From Pseudomonas sp. K2I15 (GTDB taxonomy: Bacteria; Pseudomonadota; Gammaproteobacteria; Pseudomonadales; Pseudomonadaceae), in contig NZ_NIXO01000007.1 in the NCBI RefSeq assembly GCF_002204795.1, positions 88,821 through 152,820 of the forward strand: 64,000 bases of DNA, given 5' to 3'. Below are positions 1 through 13,715 of the stretch, piece after piece. Positions within the stretch are counted from its first letter, which is position 1, and the number at the start of each line of letters is the position of its first letter. The notes under the pieces are model-generated. The model saw only the letters and a list, made by a program, of their open reading frames with translations, ran no database searches and was not told the origin of the DNA. The position numbers and the translations under genes were made by a program.

Positions 1-430
1 CGCCCTGACTGCGCAGCCAGCTAATCAACTGCGGCAACGGAAACGCCCCGCTCTGGCGCGCCACTTCCCGGCCATTCTTGAACAGGATCAGGCTGGGAAT
101 CGAGCGAATCCCCAACTGAGCGGATAACTGCTGATTGGCCTCGCTATCGAGCTTGGCCAATCGGCGCTTCCCGGCCAACTGCCCGGCGGCCTGCTCAAAC
201 ACCGGCGCAAACGACTTGCACGGCCCGCACCATTCGGCCCACACATCCACCAAGAGGGGTAAATCGCCTTTGATCTGGCTGGCGTAATCGCCCTGTTTCA
301 GCTCAAAGGGTTTGCTCAGCAGCACCGGCTGCTTACAGCGCCCGCACTTTGGTGCATCGCCCAGGCGTTCGTTGGGGATGCGGTTAAGACCGTTGCAGTG
401 GGGGCAGGGAATTACTAGAGAGTCGGACAT
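1..430 (-). CDS. trxC: Thioredoxin TrxC (thioredoxin 2), 3' end cut by window edge
   Basis: Cytoplasmic protein-disulfide reductase of the zinc-binding thioredoxin 2 type, usually linked to oxidative stress. Reading from ATG at 430 on the minus strand gives about 143 residues without a stop before the window ends; the family is about 140-145 residues long, so only the last few are missing. The N-terminal zinc ribbon is visible as CPHC (residues 9-12) and CGRC (29-32), followed by the thioredoxin active site WCGPC at 67-71. The gene is divergent from the HigA-like fragment, with an 84-bp gap between the two starts. Identification is firm from these motifs; only the C terminus is unseen. Confidence 0.93.
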   Translation of the reverse strand, partial: MSDSLVIPCPHCNGLNRIPNERLGDAPKCGRCKQPVLLSKPFELKQGDYASQIKGDLPLLVDVWAEWCGPCKSFAPVFEQAAGQLAGKRRLAKLDSEANQQLSAQLGIRSIPSLILFKNGREVARQSGAFPLPQLISWLRSQG

Positions 431-514
431 GCTGGGCTCCGTGAAAGTTGCCAATGGGTTCTATTTGGAGCCGACGACTTGGTTTATCAAGGAACAACTG
501 AAAGAGAGGGCAAC

Positions 515-742
515 ATGAGCGAAATCGTCAAGCAGGCTATCGAACATTGGCCTTTTGTTTCTGCTCTCTTGCGTAAGCCCAAGACCGAGAAGGATTACGA
601 TATTTTGGTTATGGCGCTCGACGAGTTGCTGGATGAGGTTGGGGAGGACGAAAGCCACGCGCTGATTGGGATGTTAGATATCATCGGTGATTGGATCGAA
701 GGTTATGACCTTGAGCATCGTCCGATGCCTGTAAATGGCTAA
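515..742 (+). CDS. HigA-family antitoxin, N-terminal fragment without HTH
   Basis: A 75-residue reading frame. ATG at 515 is preferred over an upstream GTG/ATG because GAGAGGG lies five bases before it. The protein resembles the N-terminal helical part of HigA-type antitoxins (a run of acidic residues, then GDWIEGYDLEHRP), which in full-length proteins of about 130 residues is followed by a helix-turn-helix DNA-binding domain. Here translation stops right after the HRPMP segment, so the HTH is absent, and no HigB-like toxin gene fits in the 84 bp upstream. It is probably a remnant; a function as a stand-alone small protein cannot be excluded. The frame ends 19 bases before the 3' end of the convergent MFS gene, which suggests the missing half was lost at that junction. 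Family assignment is by remembered similarity. Confidence 0.6.
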   Translation: MSEIVKQAIEHWPFVSALLRKPKTEKDYDILVMALDELLDEVGEDESHALIGMLDIIGDWIEGYDLEHRPMPVNG

Positions 743-761
743 TAGCGTTAGTCATAAGCCA

Positions 762-1913
762 TCAGTGCCCAATCTTCTTTCGTGCCAGCTGGCAGGCAAA
801 CACGTTGCCCACAGCACAACCCCCAATCACCAGCATCAGAGTGAAAAGCAGTGGTGCATTCCATTGAGACCCTAGCCAGGTTAATAATCCTGCCCCGGCC
901 ACAGTGATGCATCCGAAAACCGCAGAAGCTTTGGCTTGGTGAGACGCGTCGATATCCAGTGCCCAGCCGGTCGCAAGGGGCAACAAAATGCAGAAGGCAA
1001 TACTGGTTGCTGCTGCAGCTGCCAGGTAAAGGTAGATATCGACATGTAGCCATGCCGCTACCATCAACAGTGCGGCGAGGCACTGAGAGGCGGATCCTGC
1101 ATTTAGGCGTTGGGCGTCACTGAATCGTGTGACGGCTTTCCCTGAAAAGAAAAAACCTGCCGCTACCAGCGCCGCCCAACCTGAAAGGATCATGCCTGTT
1201 GCTTGTGGTGAGAGATGAAAAACTCCCTGCAGGGCAAACGCCTTGCTGAGGTTCAACTGTGTGAAGGCGCTCTGTATCAGGAGTGCAAGCAGTAAACCGC
1301 AGATGAATTTCGGGTGTTTCCCTAGTAAAGATTGGGTTTCAGTTGCAGCCTGTTGGCCTTGGTCGGTTGCCTTGCCGTGATGAGTGGCCAGAAGTCCCAG
1401 GCCGATTATAAAAAGCAGGCAACCGAGTACGCCAAAAACCCATCTCCACCCCCAAAACGAGGCTGCCGCCAGCAGAGTCGGCGGGCTTAGTACCGTAAGG
1501 ACGCTAATCGCACTCAAGAGATAAGCTGTTGCGCTTTGGAAGGTTGTTTGCCCGAGTCGTTGACGTAGCCAAAGGCGTGAAGAGGTTGCTGCCACCGCGT
1601 TGGCGATGAACATGAAAGTAAAGATGATCGATAGCATGAGAGCGCTTGTTGATAACGCCACTGCGACACATAGCAGCGCGATCAGCACCGATGCACCGGC
1701 CAGGCTGACGCTGGTTCCCAGCCGGTTGACCAGTGGCGTTGAAAACAACTGGCTGAATGCGAAAGCCATCAGGCACAAGCCGAGCATGCCTTGAAAGAAT
1801 GCCGGAGAAACACTCAAGTCCTGAGCGATTAACGGAGAAAGAGGAACAAGAGCGTCGAAAACAACCGCACTGACCAGCGTCCTGGCCACCACGACCCTAA
1901 GGCCTGGGGTCAC
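762..1913 (-). CDS. MFS transporter, substrate unknown
   Basis: A 383-residue very hydrophobic protein with about 12 predicted membrane segments, in the usual size range of drug/proton antiporter type major facilitator proteins. A loop near residues 180-205 (rich in Q, T and K) would be the central cytoplasmic loop between the two six-helix halves. An arginine-containing loop, RWVFGV near residue 165, resembles the conserved region after TM5 of drug exporters. It lies 32 bp downstream of the small gene at 1946-2221, so the two are probably co-transcribed. Substrate cannot be predicted. The segment 431-2353 separates trxC from the conserved selO block and may be acquired DNA. MFS membership is solid, the specific role is not. 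Confidence 0.85.
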   Translation of the reverse strand: MTPGLRVVVARTLVSAVVFDALVPLSPLIAQDLSVSPAFFQGMLGLCLMAFAFSQLFSTPLVNRLGTSVSLAGASVLIALLCVAVALSTSALMLSIIFTFMFIANAVAATSSRLWLRQRLGQTTFQSATAYLLSAISVLTVLSPPTLLAAASFWGWRWVFGVLGCLLFIIGLGLLATHHGKATDQGQQAATETQSLLGKHPKFICGLLLALLIQSAFTQLNLSKAFALQGVFHLSPQATGMILSGWAALVAAGFFFSGKAVTRFSDAQRLNAGSASQCLAALLMVAAWLHVDIYLYLAAAAATSIAFCILLPLATGWALDIDASHQAKASAVFGCITVAGAGLLTWLGSQWNAPLLFTLMLVIGGCAVGNVFACQLARKKIGH

Positions 1914-1945
1914 GGCCTGATGCTCCAGCTCCTCTGTACCACTGC

Positions 1946-2221
1946 TTACGTATTCACTGCGCGCAGAGTGGCGACAGGCTCATTCGCCTCGGCCCTGGCT
2001 TGGCTCCCTTTGAGCCACAGCGCTATTACTTCTTTGTGCTGTGGATATCGCTCAACCAAAAACAGCTCAAGTGGCTTCCATGCCCGCTTTTCCAGCCAGG
2101 CATTGACCTGGGAAAGGTAGTGGTGAGGGAAGGACAAGTCCATGTGTAGACGGACAGCGGAATATTTCTCGGGTGTAGCGTGATCGCCCACCGACTCCAG
2201 GTTTGGAACATCGACGCCCAT
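1946..2221 (-). CDS. Small protein of unknown function upstream of MFS gene
   Basis: A 91-residue protein. The start at 2221 is chosen because a strong GGAGGTG ribosome-binding site sits five bases before it; an in-frame ATG 18 bases further upstream would place this site inside the coding sequence and has no site of its own. I do not recognise the family. It is soluble and mixed in charge, without signal peptide or membrane segment; the middle part, about residues 30-70, is rich in aromatic, Leu and Lys/Glu residues and looks helical. The gene is followed by the MFS transporter gene at close spacing and preceded by an 18-bp palindrome that could be an operator, so it may be a regulator or accessory factor of the transporter. 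That is inference only. Confidence 0.6.
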   Translation of the reverse strand: MGVDVPNLESVGDHATPEKYSAVRLHMDLSFPHHYLSQVNAWLEKRAWKPLELFLVERYPQHKEVIALWLKGSQARAEANEPVATLRAVNT

Positions 2222-2252
2222 GACGCACCTCCATTTCATATCTGCTTAGGTT

Positions 2253-2270
2253 TGTTGCATGATTGCAACA
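2253..2270. promoter_or_regulatory. Palindrome, possible operator of small gene/MFS operon
   Basis: A perfect inverted repeat: TGTTGCA, four-base spacer TGAT, TGCAACA. It lies 31 bp upstream of the start at 2221, where a repressor would block transcription of the small gene and MFS gene. The half-site includes GTTGCA, the same hexamer that repeats in the putA-putP control region, but here the symmetry and short spacer suggest another regulator. No convincing sigma-70 promoter could be placed around it. Confidence 0.45.
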
Positions 2271-2353
2271 GGCCAACCCTAGGCCTAAGAGATGTTTAAT
2301 GATGTCAGGCGCGTCCGGTATTCATTTCTTTATATGTCGCTCGGGTTTAACTC

Positions 2354-7217
<4,864 letters not shown>

Positions 7218-7287
7218 AGAGACCGGTCGAGCAAGGTGATAAATAGGGGGCGTCCTGACATCGACTGGCGCGCCGTCGCCCCGCAGT

Positions 7288-9030
7288 TTAGAGGAAGAGT
7301 CCGGGGCCCGGGCGACTTCCTTCGGGGAATCTGACGCCGACTTTGCCGATCTTGTTCCCGTCCATGACCGCGACGGTCCAGATGGTGTTGTTCCATTCCA
7401 CTTGGTCGCCGACCACTGGTGCACCTCCCACTTTCTGGGTGATGAAGCGGCTCAGTGGCATGTCCGGGTCGATACCTTCGAGCTTGAGTCCGTACAGCGC
7501 CGACACCGCGCCCAGCTGGGCGTCGCCTTCCAATACAAAGTCGCCGAAGAAGCGCAGGTCGAGGCCCCGTTGTGGTGCCTGGCTGAACAGTTTGCCGAGG
7601 GCCGGCAGGTTGTGTTCATGGCCGATCACGCAGAGCAAATCATCGACTTCCAGCACTGTACTACCCGACGGATGGAGCAGTTGCTGGCCACGAAACAGCG
7701 CGGCGATCCGCGTGCCTTCGGGCATTTTCAGCTCGCGCAGGGCGGCGCCGATGCACCATTTTTCGGCGCCCAGGCGGTACACGAACAGCTCCCACTCGCT
7801 GGTGACGTGCACTTCCAGGGCCGCGCGGGAGATCGGCGCGGGCTCGGGTGGCACCGTCACTTTCAACAATTTGGCGACCCACGGCAGGCTCGTGCCCTGC
7901 ACCAGTAACGACACCAGCACGATAAAGAACGCCAGGTTGAAGTACAGCTGCGCGTGGGGCAGGCCGGCCATCAGCGGGAACACCGCCAGAATGATCGGAA
8001 CCGCGCCGCGCAGCCCCACCCAGGCGATAAAGGCTTTCTCTCGACCGTGGAAGGCCTTGAACGGCAGCAGGCCGACCATCACCGACAGTGGTCGTGCAAA
8101 CAGGATCATCCACAGCGCCAGGCCCAGGGCCGGCAGCGCGATGGGCAGCAAATCATGGGGCGTGACCAACAGGCCCAGCACCAGGAACATGCCGATCTGC
8201 GCGAGCCAGGCCATGCCGTCGAGCATGTGCAAGATGCCATGACGGCTGCGCACCGGGCGGTTGCCGATCACCAGGCCGCACAGGTACACCGCGAGGAAGC
8301 CGCTGCCGTGCAAGGCGTTGGTCAGGGCGAACACGAACAGGCCGCCGGAGATCACCAGGATTGGGTACAGGCCGTTGGCCAGGTTGATGCGGTTGACCAT
8401 TTGCAGCATCAACCAGCCGCCGCCCAGGCCAATGATGCCGCCGATGCCGAACTCGCGGATCAGGTGGCCCAGCAAGTTCCAGTGCAGGCCAGTCTGGCCG
8501 CTGGCGAGCATGTCGATCAGAGTGACGGTGAGGAACACCGCCATCGGGTCGTTGCTGCCGGATTCGATTTCCAGGCTGGCGGTGACCCTTTCGTTCAGGC
8601 CCTTGCCGCCCAGCAGCGAGAATACGGCGGCGGCGTCTGTGGAACCGACGATGGCGCCGATCAGCAAGCCTTGAATGATGTTGAGGTTGAACAGCCAAGC
8701 GGCTGCCATGCCGGTGAGGCCGGTGGTGATCAGCACCCCGACCGTCGCCAACGACAGCGCGGGCCAGAGTGCCACGCGAAAACTCGCCACCCGTGTTCGC
8801 AAGCCGCCATCGAGCAGGATCACGGCCAGGGCGAGGTTGCCCACGAGGTAGGCGGTGGGGTAGTTATCGAAGATGATGCCGCCGCCGTCGACGCCGGCGA
8901 TCATGCCCACGGCCAGGATGATCACCAGAATCGGGATGCCTAAGCGGGACGAAAGAGAACTCACCAGAATGCTCGCACCTACCAGCAACGCGCCGATCAA
9001 GAACAGGCTGTTGATGGTCGTCGCATTCAA
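7288..9030 (-). CDS. nhaP2: K+/H+ antiporter NhaP2 (CvrA)
   Basis: CPA1-family cation/proton antiporter of the inner membrane that expels potassium in exchange for protons and helps control cell volume. The start is a TTG at 9030 with GGAG seven bases upstream, giving 580 residues, which matches the usual size; the frame could extend to 9075 but the extra residues are not typical. Residues 1-400 hold about 13 membrane helices with the conserved [10 protein letters not shown] and GSTDAAAVF segments of the ion pathway and [10 protein letters not shown]. Two cytoplasmic domains follow: a TrkA-C/RCK-C type regulatory domain (about 405-490) and a CorC/HlyC-type domain (about 495-575). It is the first gene of a probable operon with the mechanosensitive channel and selO, which groups potassium export with osmotic release. 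Confidence 0.93.
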   Translation of the reverse strand: MNATTINSLFLIGALLVGASILVSSLSSRLGIPILVIILAVGMIAGVDGGGIIFDNYPTAYLVGNLALAVILLDGGLRTRVASFRVALWPALSLATVGVLITTGLTGMAAAWLFNLNIIQGLLIGAIVGSTDAAAVFSLLGGKGLNERVTASLEIESGSNDPMAVFLTVTLIDMLASGQTGLHWNLLGHLIREFGIGGIIGLGGGWLMLQMVNRINLANGLYPILVISGGLFVFALTNALHGSGFLAVYLCGLVIGNRPVRSRHGILHMLDGMAWLAQIGMFLVLGLLVTPHDLLPIALPALGLALWMILFARPLSVMVGLLPFKAFHGREKAFIAWVGLRGAVPIILAVFPLMAGLPHAQLYFNLAFFIVLVSLLVQGTSLPWVAKLLKVTVPPEPAPISRAALEVHVTSEWELFVYRLGAEKWCIGAALRELKMPEGTRIAALFRGQQLLHPSGSTVLEVDDLLCVIGHEHNLPALGKLFSQAPQRGLDLRFFGDFVLEGDAQLGAVSALYGLKLEGIDPDMPLSRFITQKVGGAPVVGDQVEWNNTIWTVAVMDGNKIGKVGVRFPEGSRPGPGLFL

Positions 9031-9152
9031 AGGCAGTACTCCATGAGTAGGTAAGACGAGACGCAAACTGACCATGCAGTCTGCGTGCCAGCGATTCTAA
9101 CCTGTTGAATTGCTGTGCTGTCAAAAAGGTTTGAATGGCTGGCGCATATCTA

Positions 9153-9244
9153 ATGTGGGAGCGGGCTTGCTCGCGAATGCGGTGGATCAGCCAACCACTA
9201 AGGTGACTGACACACCGCATTCGCGAGCAAGCCCGCTCCCACAT
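9153..9244. repeat. REPIN (inverted REP pair), GTGGGAGCGGGCTTGC type
   Basis: Two nearly identical REP units face each other: the left arm starts TGTGGGAGCGGGCTTGCTCG and the right arm is its reverse complement ending in CTCCCACA, with a less conserved centre. It fills the gap between the chemotaxis receptor stop and the nhaP2 start, both on the minus strand. Such elements are non-autonomous and mobilised by RAYT transposases encoded elsewhere; transcripts would fold into a long hairpin. Confidence 0.92.
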
Positions 9245-9263
9245 TTTAGTGATGCGGTGTCAG

Positions 9264-10889
9264 TTAAAGCCTGAACCGCCCCACCATCCCGTTCAAATCC
9301 ACCGCCAGGCGCGACAGCTCGCTGCTCGCCGCACTCGTCTGGCTGGCGCCGGTGGCCGATTGCACCGACAAATCACGAATATTCACCAGGTTGCGATCCA
9401 CTTCCCGCGCCACCTGTGCCTGCTCTTCAGCGGCGCTGGCAATCACCAGGTTGCGCTCGTTGATTTCAACGATGGCGGTATTGATAGTATCCAGCGACAT
9501 GCCCGCACCCTTGGCAATATTCAGCGTCGATTCCGCCCGCTCAGTGCTGTTGCGCATCGAGTCCACCGCATGCTCGGTACCGGCCTGAATGCTGCCGATC
9601 ATCCGCTCGATCTCGCTGGTAGACTGCTGTGTGCGATGGGCCAGGGCCCGCACTTCATCCGCCACCACCGCAAAACCACGGCCGGCTTCGCCAGCACGTG
9701 CGGCTTCAATCGCCGCGTTCAGCGCCAGCAGGTTGGTCTGGTCGGCCAGGCCGCGAATCACGTCCAGTACCTTGCCGATGTCCCGGGACTCTTCCGCCAG
9801 GTTGCCGATCAGGGTCGCGGTGGCTTGCACGTCGCTGCTCATGCGCTCGATGGCGCTGACGGTTTCCTGCACCAGGTCACGGCCATCGCCTGCGGAACTG
9901 GTGGCGTTTTTCGAGGCTTCGGAGGTGCTGACCGCGTTGCGGGCCACTTCTTCAACCGCGCTGGTCATCTCGTTGACGGCTGTGGCGGCCTGTTCGATTT
10001 CGTTGTTTTGCTGGGTCAGGCCACGGGCGCTTTCGTCGGTCACCGTGTTCAGTTCTTCCGCTGCAGAGGCCAGTTGGGTGGCCGAGCCGGCGATGCGCTG
10101 CAAGGTGTCCTTCAACTTGTCCTGCATCTTGGCCATCGCCAGCAGCAGCCGGCCGGCTTCGTCGTTGCCTTCGACCTTGATTGGGCGCGTCAGGTTGCCT
10201 TCGGCGATCTCTTCGGCGGCGTCCAGGGCCTGGGCGATCGGTTGGGTGATGCTGCGGGTCAGTAACCAGGCGAACAGCATGGTCAGTGCAGTGGCCAGGA
10301 TCAGCAGGATCACCACCAGCTCAAAGGCCAGGTCGTACTGGTCGGAGGCTTGCTGGTTGGTGGCAAGGGCCATTTTGTTATTGATGTCCAGCAGGCGGCT
10401 CAGTACGGCGTTGACCTGATCCGAGTTGTTCAGCAGCTCGGTGTTCAGCAGCGTGCGCAGCTCTTCCACCTGATTGGCCCGGGACAGGCTCTTCATGCGC
10501 TCTTCGATCTGATGGTACTGGGCCAGCAGGCGCACGTACTCGTCGTAGGTGCTGCGCTCTTCAGGGCTGTCGATCAGCTTCTCGTAGACCGCCTGGGCGG
10601 TACGAATCTGCTGATTGCGCAGATCAAACGATTCGAGGGTCTTTTGCTGGACGTCGGGTTCGCGGTTGGTCAGCAGGCGATAGGACAGCACCCGCAGGCG
10701 CAGGGTCAGCTGGGTGAATTCGTCCAGGGCGCGAATGCTCGGCACGCTGCTCAGGGTGATGTCTTCTGTCGCCGCGCGAATCTTGCTCATCTGGTTCAGT
10801 GCGAACACGCCGAGAAACAACATCAACGCACCAATCAACGCGAAGCCGAGGAATGCCCGCGGCGCGATATTCATATTACGAAGAGACAT
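9264..10889 (-). CDS. Methyl-accepting chemotaxis protein
   Basis: Inner-membrane chemoreceptor of 541 residues. The start at 10889 is chosen because AGGA lies eight bases upstream; an ATG 54 bases earlier adds a charged, uncharacteristic segment. TM1 is at about residues 12-32, followed by a helical periplasmic sensor of about 155 residues (four-helix-bundle type), TM2 at about 190-212 and a HAMP domain with [10 protein letters not shown] and [11 protein letters not shown]. The signalling tip has the hallmark segment [20 protein letters not shown] at about residue 385, with [10 protein letters not shown] following. It ends in FRL without a CheR-binding pentapeptide. The ligand is unknown. 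It stands alone, flanked by a REPIN and a divergent small operon. Confidence 0.95.
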   Translation of the reverse strand: MSLRNMNIAPRAFLGFALIGALMLFLGVFALNQMSKIRAATEDITLSSVPSIRALDEFTQLTLRLRVLSYRLLTNREPDVQQKTLESFDLRNQQIRTAQAVYEKLIDSPEERSTYDEYVRLLAQYHQIEERMKSLSRANQVEELRTLLNTELLNNSDQVNAVLSRLLDINNKMALATNQQASDQYDLAFELVVILLILATALTMLFAWLLTRSITQPIAQALDAAEEIAEGNLTRPIKVEGNDEAGRLLLAMAKMQDKLKDTLQRIAGSATQLASAAEELNTVTDESARGLTQQNNEIEQAATAVNEMTSAVEEVARNAVSTSEASKNATSSAGDGRDLVQETVSAIERMSSDVQATATLIGNLAEESRDIGKVLDVIRGLADQTNLLALNAAIEAARAGEAGRGFAVVADEVRALAHRTQQSTSEIERMIGSIQAGTEHAVDSMRNSTERAESTLNIAKGAGMSLDTINTAIVEINERNLVIASAAEEQAQVAREVDRNLVNIRDLSVQSATGASQTSAASSELSRLAVDLNGMVGRFRL

Positions 10890-11091
10890 GCTGTGATCCT
10901 GGGGAGAAGCGCGATCCATGCGGGGTTTGGGCGGGGTATCCATGACGTATCGGTCATACGACTAAAGTCTTGAGGGGGTGCGCGCTTTTGTCGCAGATTT
11001 GGACGGGCCGACGGGATTCAGGAACCAGATGCCATAAATGCAGTCACTAAGGCTCGAAAGCGTGGCCTGCCCTGTAAAATCAAGGCCCCGC

Positions 11092-11109
11092 GCCAGGGAT
11101 AACCCTGGC
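11092..11109. promoter_or_regulatory. Inverted repeat upstream of the coiled-coil/zapA-like pair
   Basis: GCCAGGG, four-base spacer ATAA, CCCTGGC: a perfect 7-bp inverted repeat 57 bp before the start at 11167, in the 277-bp gap shared with the divergent chemoreceptor. It could be a repressor site or a leader hairpin. Apart from this, the gap shows no clear promoter. Confidence 0.35.
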
Positions 11110-11166
11110 ATCCGAGGTGAATTTTCTTTATCGTCACCGCCCTTTGAAAAAGCCCGAGAAATCAAA

Positions 11167-11397
11167 ATGTTAGAAGCATCCCTCAGCCAATTGGAACAAC
11201 TGGTCAGCGACCTGGTACAGCAGAACCAGGATCTGCTGGGCACCAACGAATCCCTCAAGGCCGAACTGGCTCGCGCCAAGGATGAAAACGACAGCTTGCA
11301 GCTGAACCTGATGGAACAGGAAGAAAAGCAGGGCGCCACCGCTGCCCGTATCCAGGCGTTGGTTGAGCGTGTGAGCGCAGGTCCTGTCGGCGCATGA
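11167..11397 (+). CDS. Small coiled-coil protein (TIGR02449-like)
   Basis: A 76-residue protein made almost entirely of heptad-like helix (LEQLVSDLVQQNQDLLGTN and onward), so a coiled coil. It resembles in size and character the small protein family (TIGR02449) that is encoded directly upstream of zapA in pseudomonads; the match is by character rather than close sequence. ATG at 11167 is chosen because the coiled coil begins there. Its stop overlaps the start of the next gene by four bases (ATGA), which indicates translational coupling with the ZapA-like protein. It probably acts with that partner at the division site; this is inference. Confidence 0.7.
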   Translation: MLEASLSQLEQLVSDLVQQNQDLLGTNESLKAELARAKDENDSLQLNLMEQEEKQGATAARIQALVERVSAGPVGA

Positions 11398-11687
11398 ATG
11401 AAGGGATAAAGGTCGTTTCGATTCTCGGTGAGGATTACTCGATCAAGGCGCCGGAGGGGGAAGACAACACCCTGATGAGCGCCGTGACGATGCTCAAGGC
11501 ATCCCTGGCCACCACCAAGAAAAAGTACCCGACGCTGATCGGTGACAAGCTATTGGTGTTGGCGGCGCTGAACCTGTGCGCCGAGCAGATCGAAATGCAA
11601 AAGCGTCACCAGCAGGAACTCGACCGTTACCAAGAGCAAGTCAGCGCCACGGTCGAGGTGATTTCCAAGGCGATCGGACAGCCTTAG
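11394..11687 (+). CDS. zapA: ZapA-like cell division protein (divergent)
   Basis: A 97-residue protein with the ZapA layout: a short N-terminal beta/alpha head (VSILGEDYSIKAPEGEDNTL, then a helix), the LVLAALNLCAEQIEMQ segment corresponding to the conserved VMAALNI region, and a C-terminal coiled coil. ZapA bundles FtsZ filaments in the Z ring. The sequence is rather far from the ZapA I remember from PAO1 (encoded next to 6S RNA and fau), and neither a 6S RNA nor fau follows here: the gene runs four bases into the convergent acyl-CoA dehydrogenase. It may be a second, specialised paralogue. Family call fairly sure, orthology to canonical zapA unsure. Confidence 0.72.
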   Translation: MNEGIKVVSILGEDYSIKAPEGEDNTLMSAVTMLKASLATTKKKYPTLIGDKLLVLAALNLCAEQIEMQKRHQQELDRYQEQVSATVEVISKAIGQP

Positions 11688-13486
11688 AACCACTCATCCT
11701 GCATCCCCAGGCACGTGTCATCACGCGCCTCGAGAATCGCCAGTTCATGATGGCAGCCCGGTATTTCCCACGTCAGGAAGTACCGGGCGGCCTGGAGCTT
11801 GCCCTTATAGAAGGCGACATCGGCAGCATTGCCCTTGGCCAGCCCTTCCTCGGCGCGAATCGCCTGTTCCAGCCAGCGCCAGCCAATCACCGTATGCCCA
11901 AACACTTTCAGGTACAGCGCCGAATTCGCCAGGCTGCTGTTGACCTTGCCCTGGGCGAGATCCGTCAACAGGCCGAGGGTGACGCTTTGCAGGCGCGCCA
12001 CCAACTGTTCCAGGGGTTCCCGTAACGCGGTCAGCGACGGGTATTCCTGGGCCCGCGCGCCGGTCTCGGCGATCAGGCGAATCAGTTGTTTCAAGCCCGC
12101 GCCGCCGTTCTGCGCCAGTTTGCGCCCCAGCAAGTCCAGCGACTGAATGCCGTGGGTGCCTTCATGGATCGGGTTCAGGCGGTTGTCGCGGTAGTACTGC
12201 TCCACCGGGTATTCGCGGGTGTAGCCGTGGCCGCCGAGGATCTGGATCGCCAGTTCGTTGGCCTTCAGGCAAAACTCCGATGGCCAGGATTTGACGATCG
12301 GCGTCAGCAGGTCCAGCAACTCATGGGCCTGTTTGCGCGCAGCTTCGGTTTCCAGGGTGGTGGTGTCATCGAACAGCCGCGCCGCGTACAGGCCAAGGTC
12401 GAAGGCGCCTTCCACGTAGGCTTTTTGCGTCAACAGCATGCGCTTGATGTCGGCGTGCTGGATGATCGACACCGGCGCGGTGTTGGGGTCTTTGCTGTCG
12501 GGCAGGCGGCCTTGCGGACGTTCGCGGGCGTATTCCAGGGAGTACAGGTAGCCGGCGTAACCGAGCATCACTGCGCCCATGCCCACGCCGATGCGTGCCT
12601 CGTTCATCATCTGGAACATGCAGCTCAGGCCCTGGTGCGGCTTGCCCACCAGATAGCCGACACACTCGCCGTTATCGCCGAAGTTCAGTGCTGTGGAGGT
12701 GGTGCCGCGCCAGCCCATCTTGTGAAACAGGCCGGCCAGCAGCACGTCGTTGCGTTTGCCCAGGCTGCCGTCATCGTTGACCAGGAACTTGGGCACGATA
12801 AACAGCGAAATGCCCTTCACTCCGGCGGGCGCATCCGGCAGCTTGGCCAGCACCATATGCACGATGTTCTCCGACAGCGGGTGGTCGCCGCCCGAGATGA
12901 AGATCTTGTTGCCCTTGAGGCGGTAGCTGCCGTCAGCCGCCGGCTCTGCGCGGGTACGAATATCCGACAGTGATGAGCCGGCATGGGGTTCGGTCAAGGC
13001 CATGGTGCCGAAGAAACGGCCTTCGATCATCGGTTGCAGGAAGCGTTGTTTCTGTTCGAGGGTGCCGAAACTCTCGATCAGGTTGGCGGCGCCCATGGTC
13101 AGGAATGGGTAGGACGTGGAAGCGGCGTTGGCCGACTGGAAGTGTGCGAAACACGCTTGGGACAGCAGGGTCGGTAGCTGCATGCCACCGGCTTCGAAGC
13201 TGCGGGCGGCGTTGAGAAAGCCGGCTTCGAGGAAGGCATCCACCGCCGGTTTCACTTCCGGAATCAGAATCGCCTGACCGTTCTCGTAGCGTGGCTCGTT
13301 TTCGTCGCCCTTGCGGTTGTGCGGGGCGAAGAACTTCTCGGCAATGCTGCGGGCGGTGCCGATGGCGGCGTCGAAGGTTTCGCGGTTGTGTTCGGCAAAC
13401 CGCTCGCGCTGTGTCAGGCCCTCGGCATCGAGGACTTCGTACAGCTCGAAAGCCAGATTGCGGGAACTGAGCAGCGTCTCGGACAT
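11684..13486 (-). CDS. Acyl-CoA dehydrogenase (about 600-residue type)
   Basis: FAD-dependent acyl-CoA dehydrogenase of 600 residues, longer than the roughly 380-residue core because of N-terminal and C-terminal extensions. Core signatures are visible: MALTEPHAGSSLSD near residue 165, GNKIFISGGDH near 190 for flavin and substrate binding, and near 430 the glutamate-containing YRDNRLNPIHEGTHGIQ, where the Glu after HEG-type context is the expected catalytic base region of this subfamily; QILGGHGYTREY precedes it. It probably carries out the first step of beta-oxidation for an undetermined chain length. It is the positional counterpart of PAO1 PA5020 (from memory). It stands alone and converges on the zapA-like gene with a four-base overlap. 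Confidence 0.92.
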   Translation of the reverse strand: MSETLLSSRNLAFELYEVLDAEGLTQRERFAEHNRETFDAAIGTARSIAEKFFAPHNRKGDENEPRYENGQAILIPEVKPAVDAFLEAGFLNAARSFEAGGMQLPTLLSQACFAHFQSANAASTSYPFLTMGAANLIESFGTLEQKQRFLQPMIEGRFFGTMALTEPHAGSSLSDIRTRAEPAADGSYRLKGNKIFISGGDHPLSENIVHMVLAKLPDAPAGVKGISLFIVPKFLVNDDGSLGKRNDVLLAGLFHKMGWRGTTSTALNFGDNGECVGYLVGKPHQGLSCMFQMMNEARIGVGMGAVMLGYAGYLYSLEYARERPQGRLPDSKDPNTAPVSIIQHADIKRMLLTQKAYVEGAFDLGLYAARLFDDTTTLETEAARKQAHELLDLLTPIVKSWPSEFCLKANELAIQILGGHGYTREYPVEQYYRDNRLNPIHEGTHGIQSLDLLGRKLAQNGGAGLKQLIRLIAETGARAQEYPSLTALREPLEQLVARLQSVTLGLLTDLAQGKVNSSLANSALYLKVFGHTVIGWRWLEQAIRAEEGLAKGNAADVAFYKGKLQAARYFLTWEIPGCHHELAILEARDDTCLGMQDEWF

Positions 13487-13605
13487 GGCGGCTTACCTGT
13501 GTGGGAATGGGCCTGAGTCTAAGTGCGCAAATAGAGGCTGGATAGCAAGATTGATCTGGGTGATGGAGGGGCCAAACAACAGCGGTGAGTTGCAAGCGCG
13601 GTCAG

Positions 13606-13695
13606 TGTGGGAGCGGGCTTGCTCGCGAATGCGCAGTGTCAGTCGCCAGATGTACTGACTGATCCACCGCATTCGCGAACAAGCCCGCTCCCATA
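13606..13695. repeat. REPIN, GTGGGAGCGGGCTTGC type
   Basis: Inverted pair of REP units between the acyl-CoA dehydrogenase start and the putA stop. The left arm is TGTGGGAGCGGGCTTGCTCG; the right arm carries small changes (CGCGAACAAGCCC, then CTCCCATA), so it is slightly degraded compared with the copy at 9153. Confidence 0.9.
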
Positions 13696-13715
13696 TTTTG
13701 ACCGCGTTTCGTCAG

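Noticed and set aside
2271..2353. Possible displaced HTH half of the HigA fragment
   Set aside because: A short stretch reading RPVFI superficially resembles a HigA end, but a stop lies five codons upstream and no HTH sequence precedes it.
9153..9244. REP arrays as a CRISPR-like repeat
   Set aside because: Units occur as inverted pairs scattered between genes, without regular direct repeats or spacers, and no cas genes are present.
11688..11760. 6S RNA expected downstream of zapA
   Set aside because: The zapA-like gene overlaps the convergent acyl-CoA dehydrogenase; there is no space or structure for a 6S RNA.
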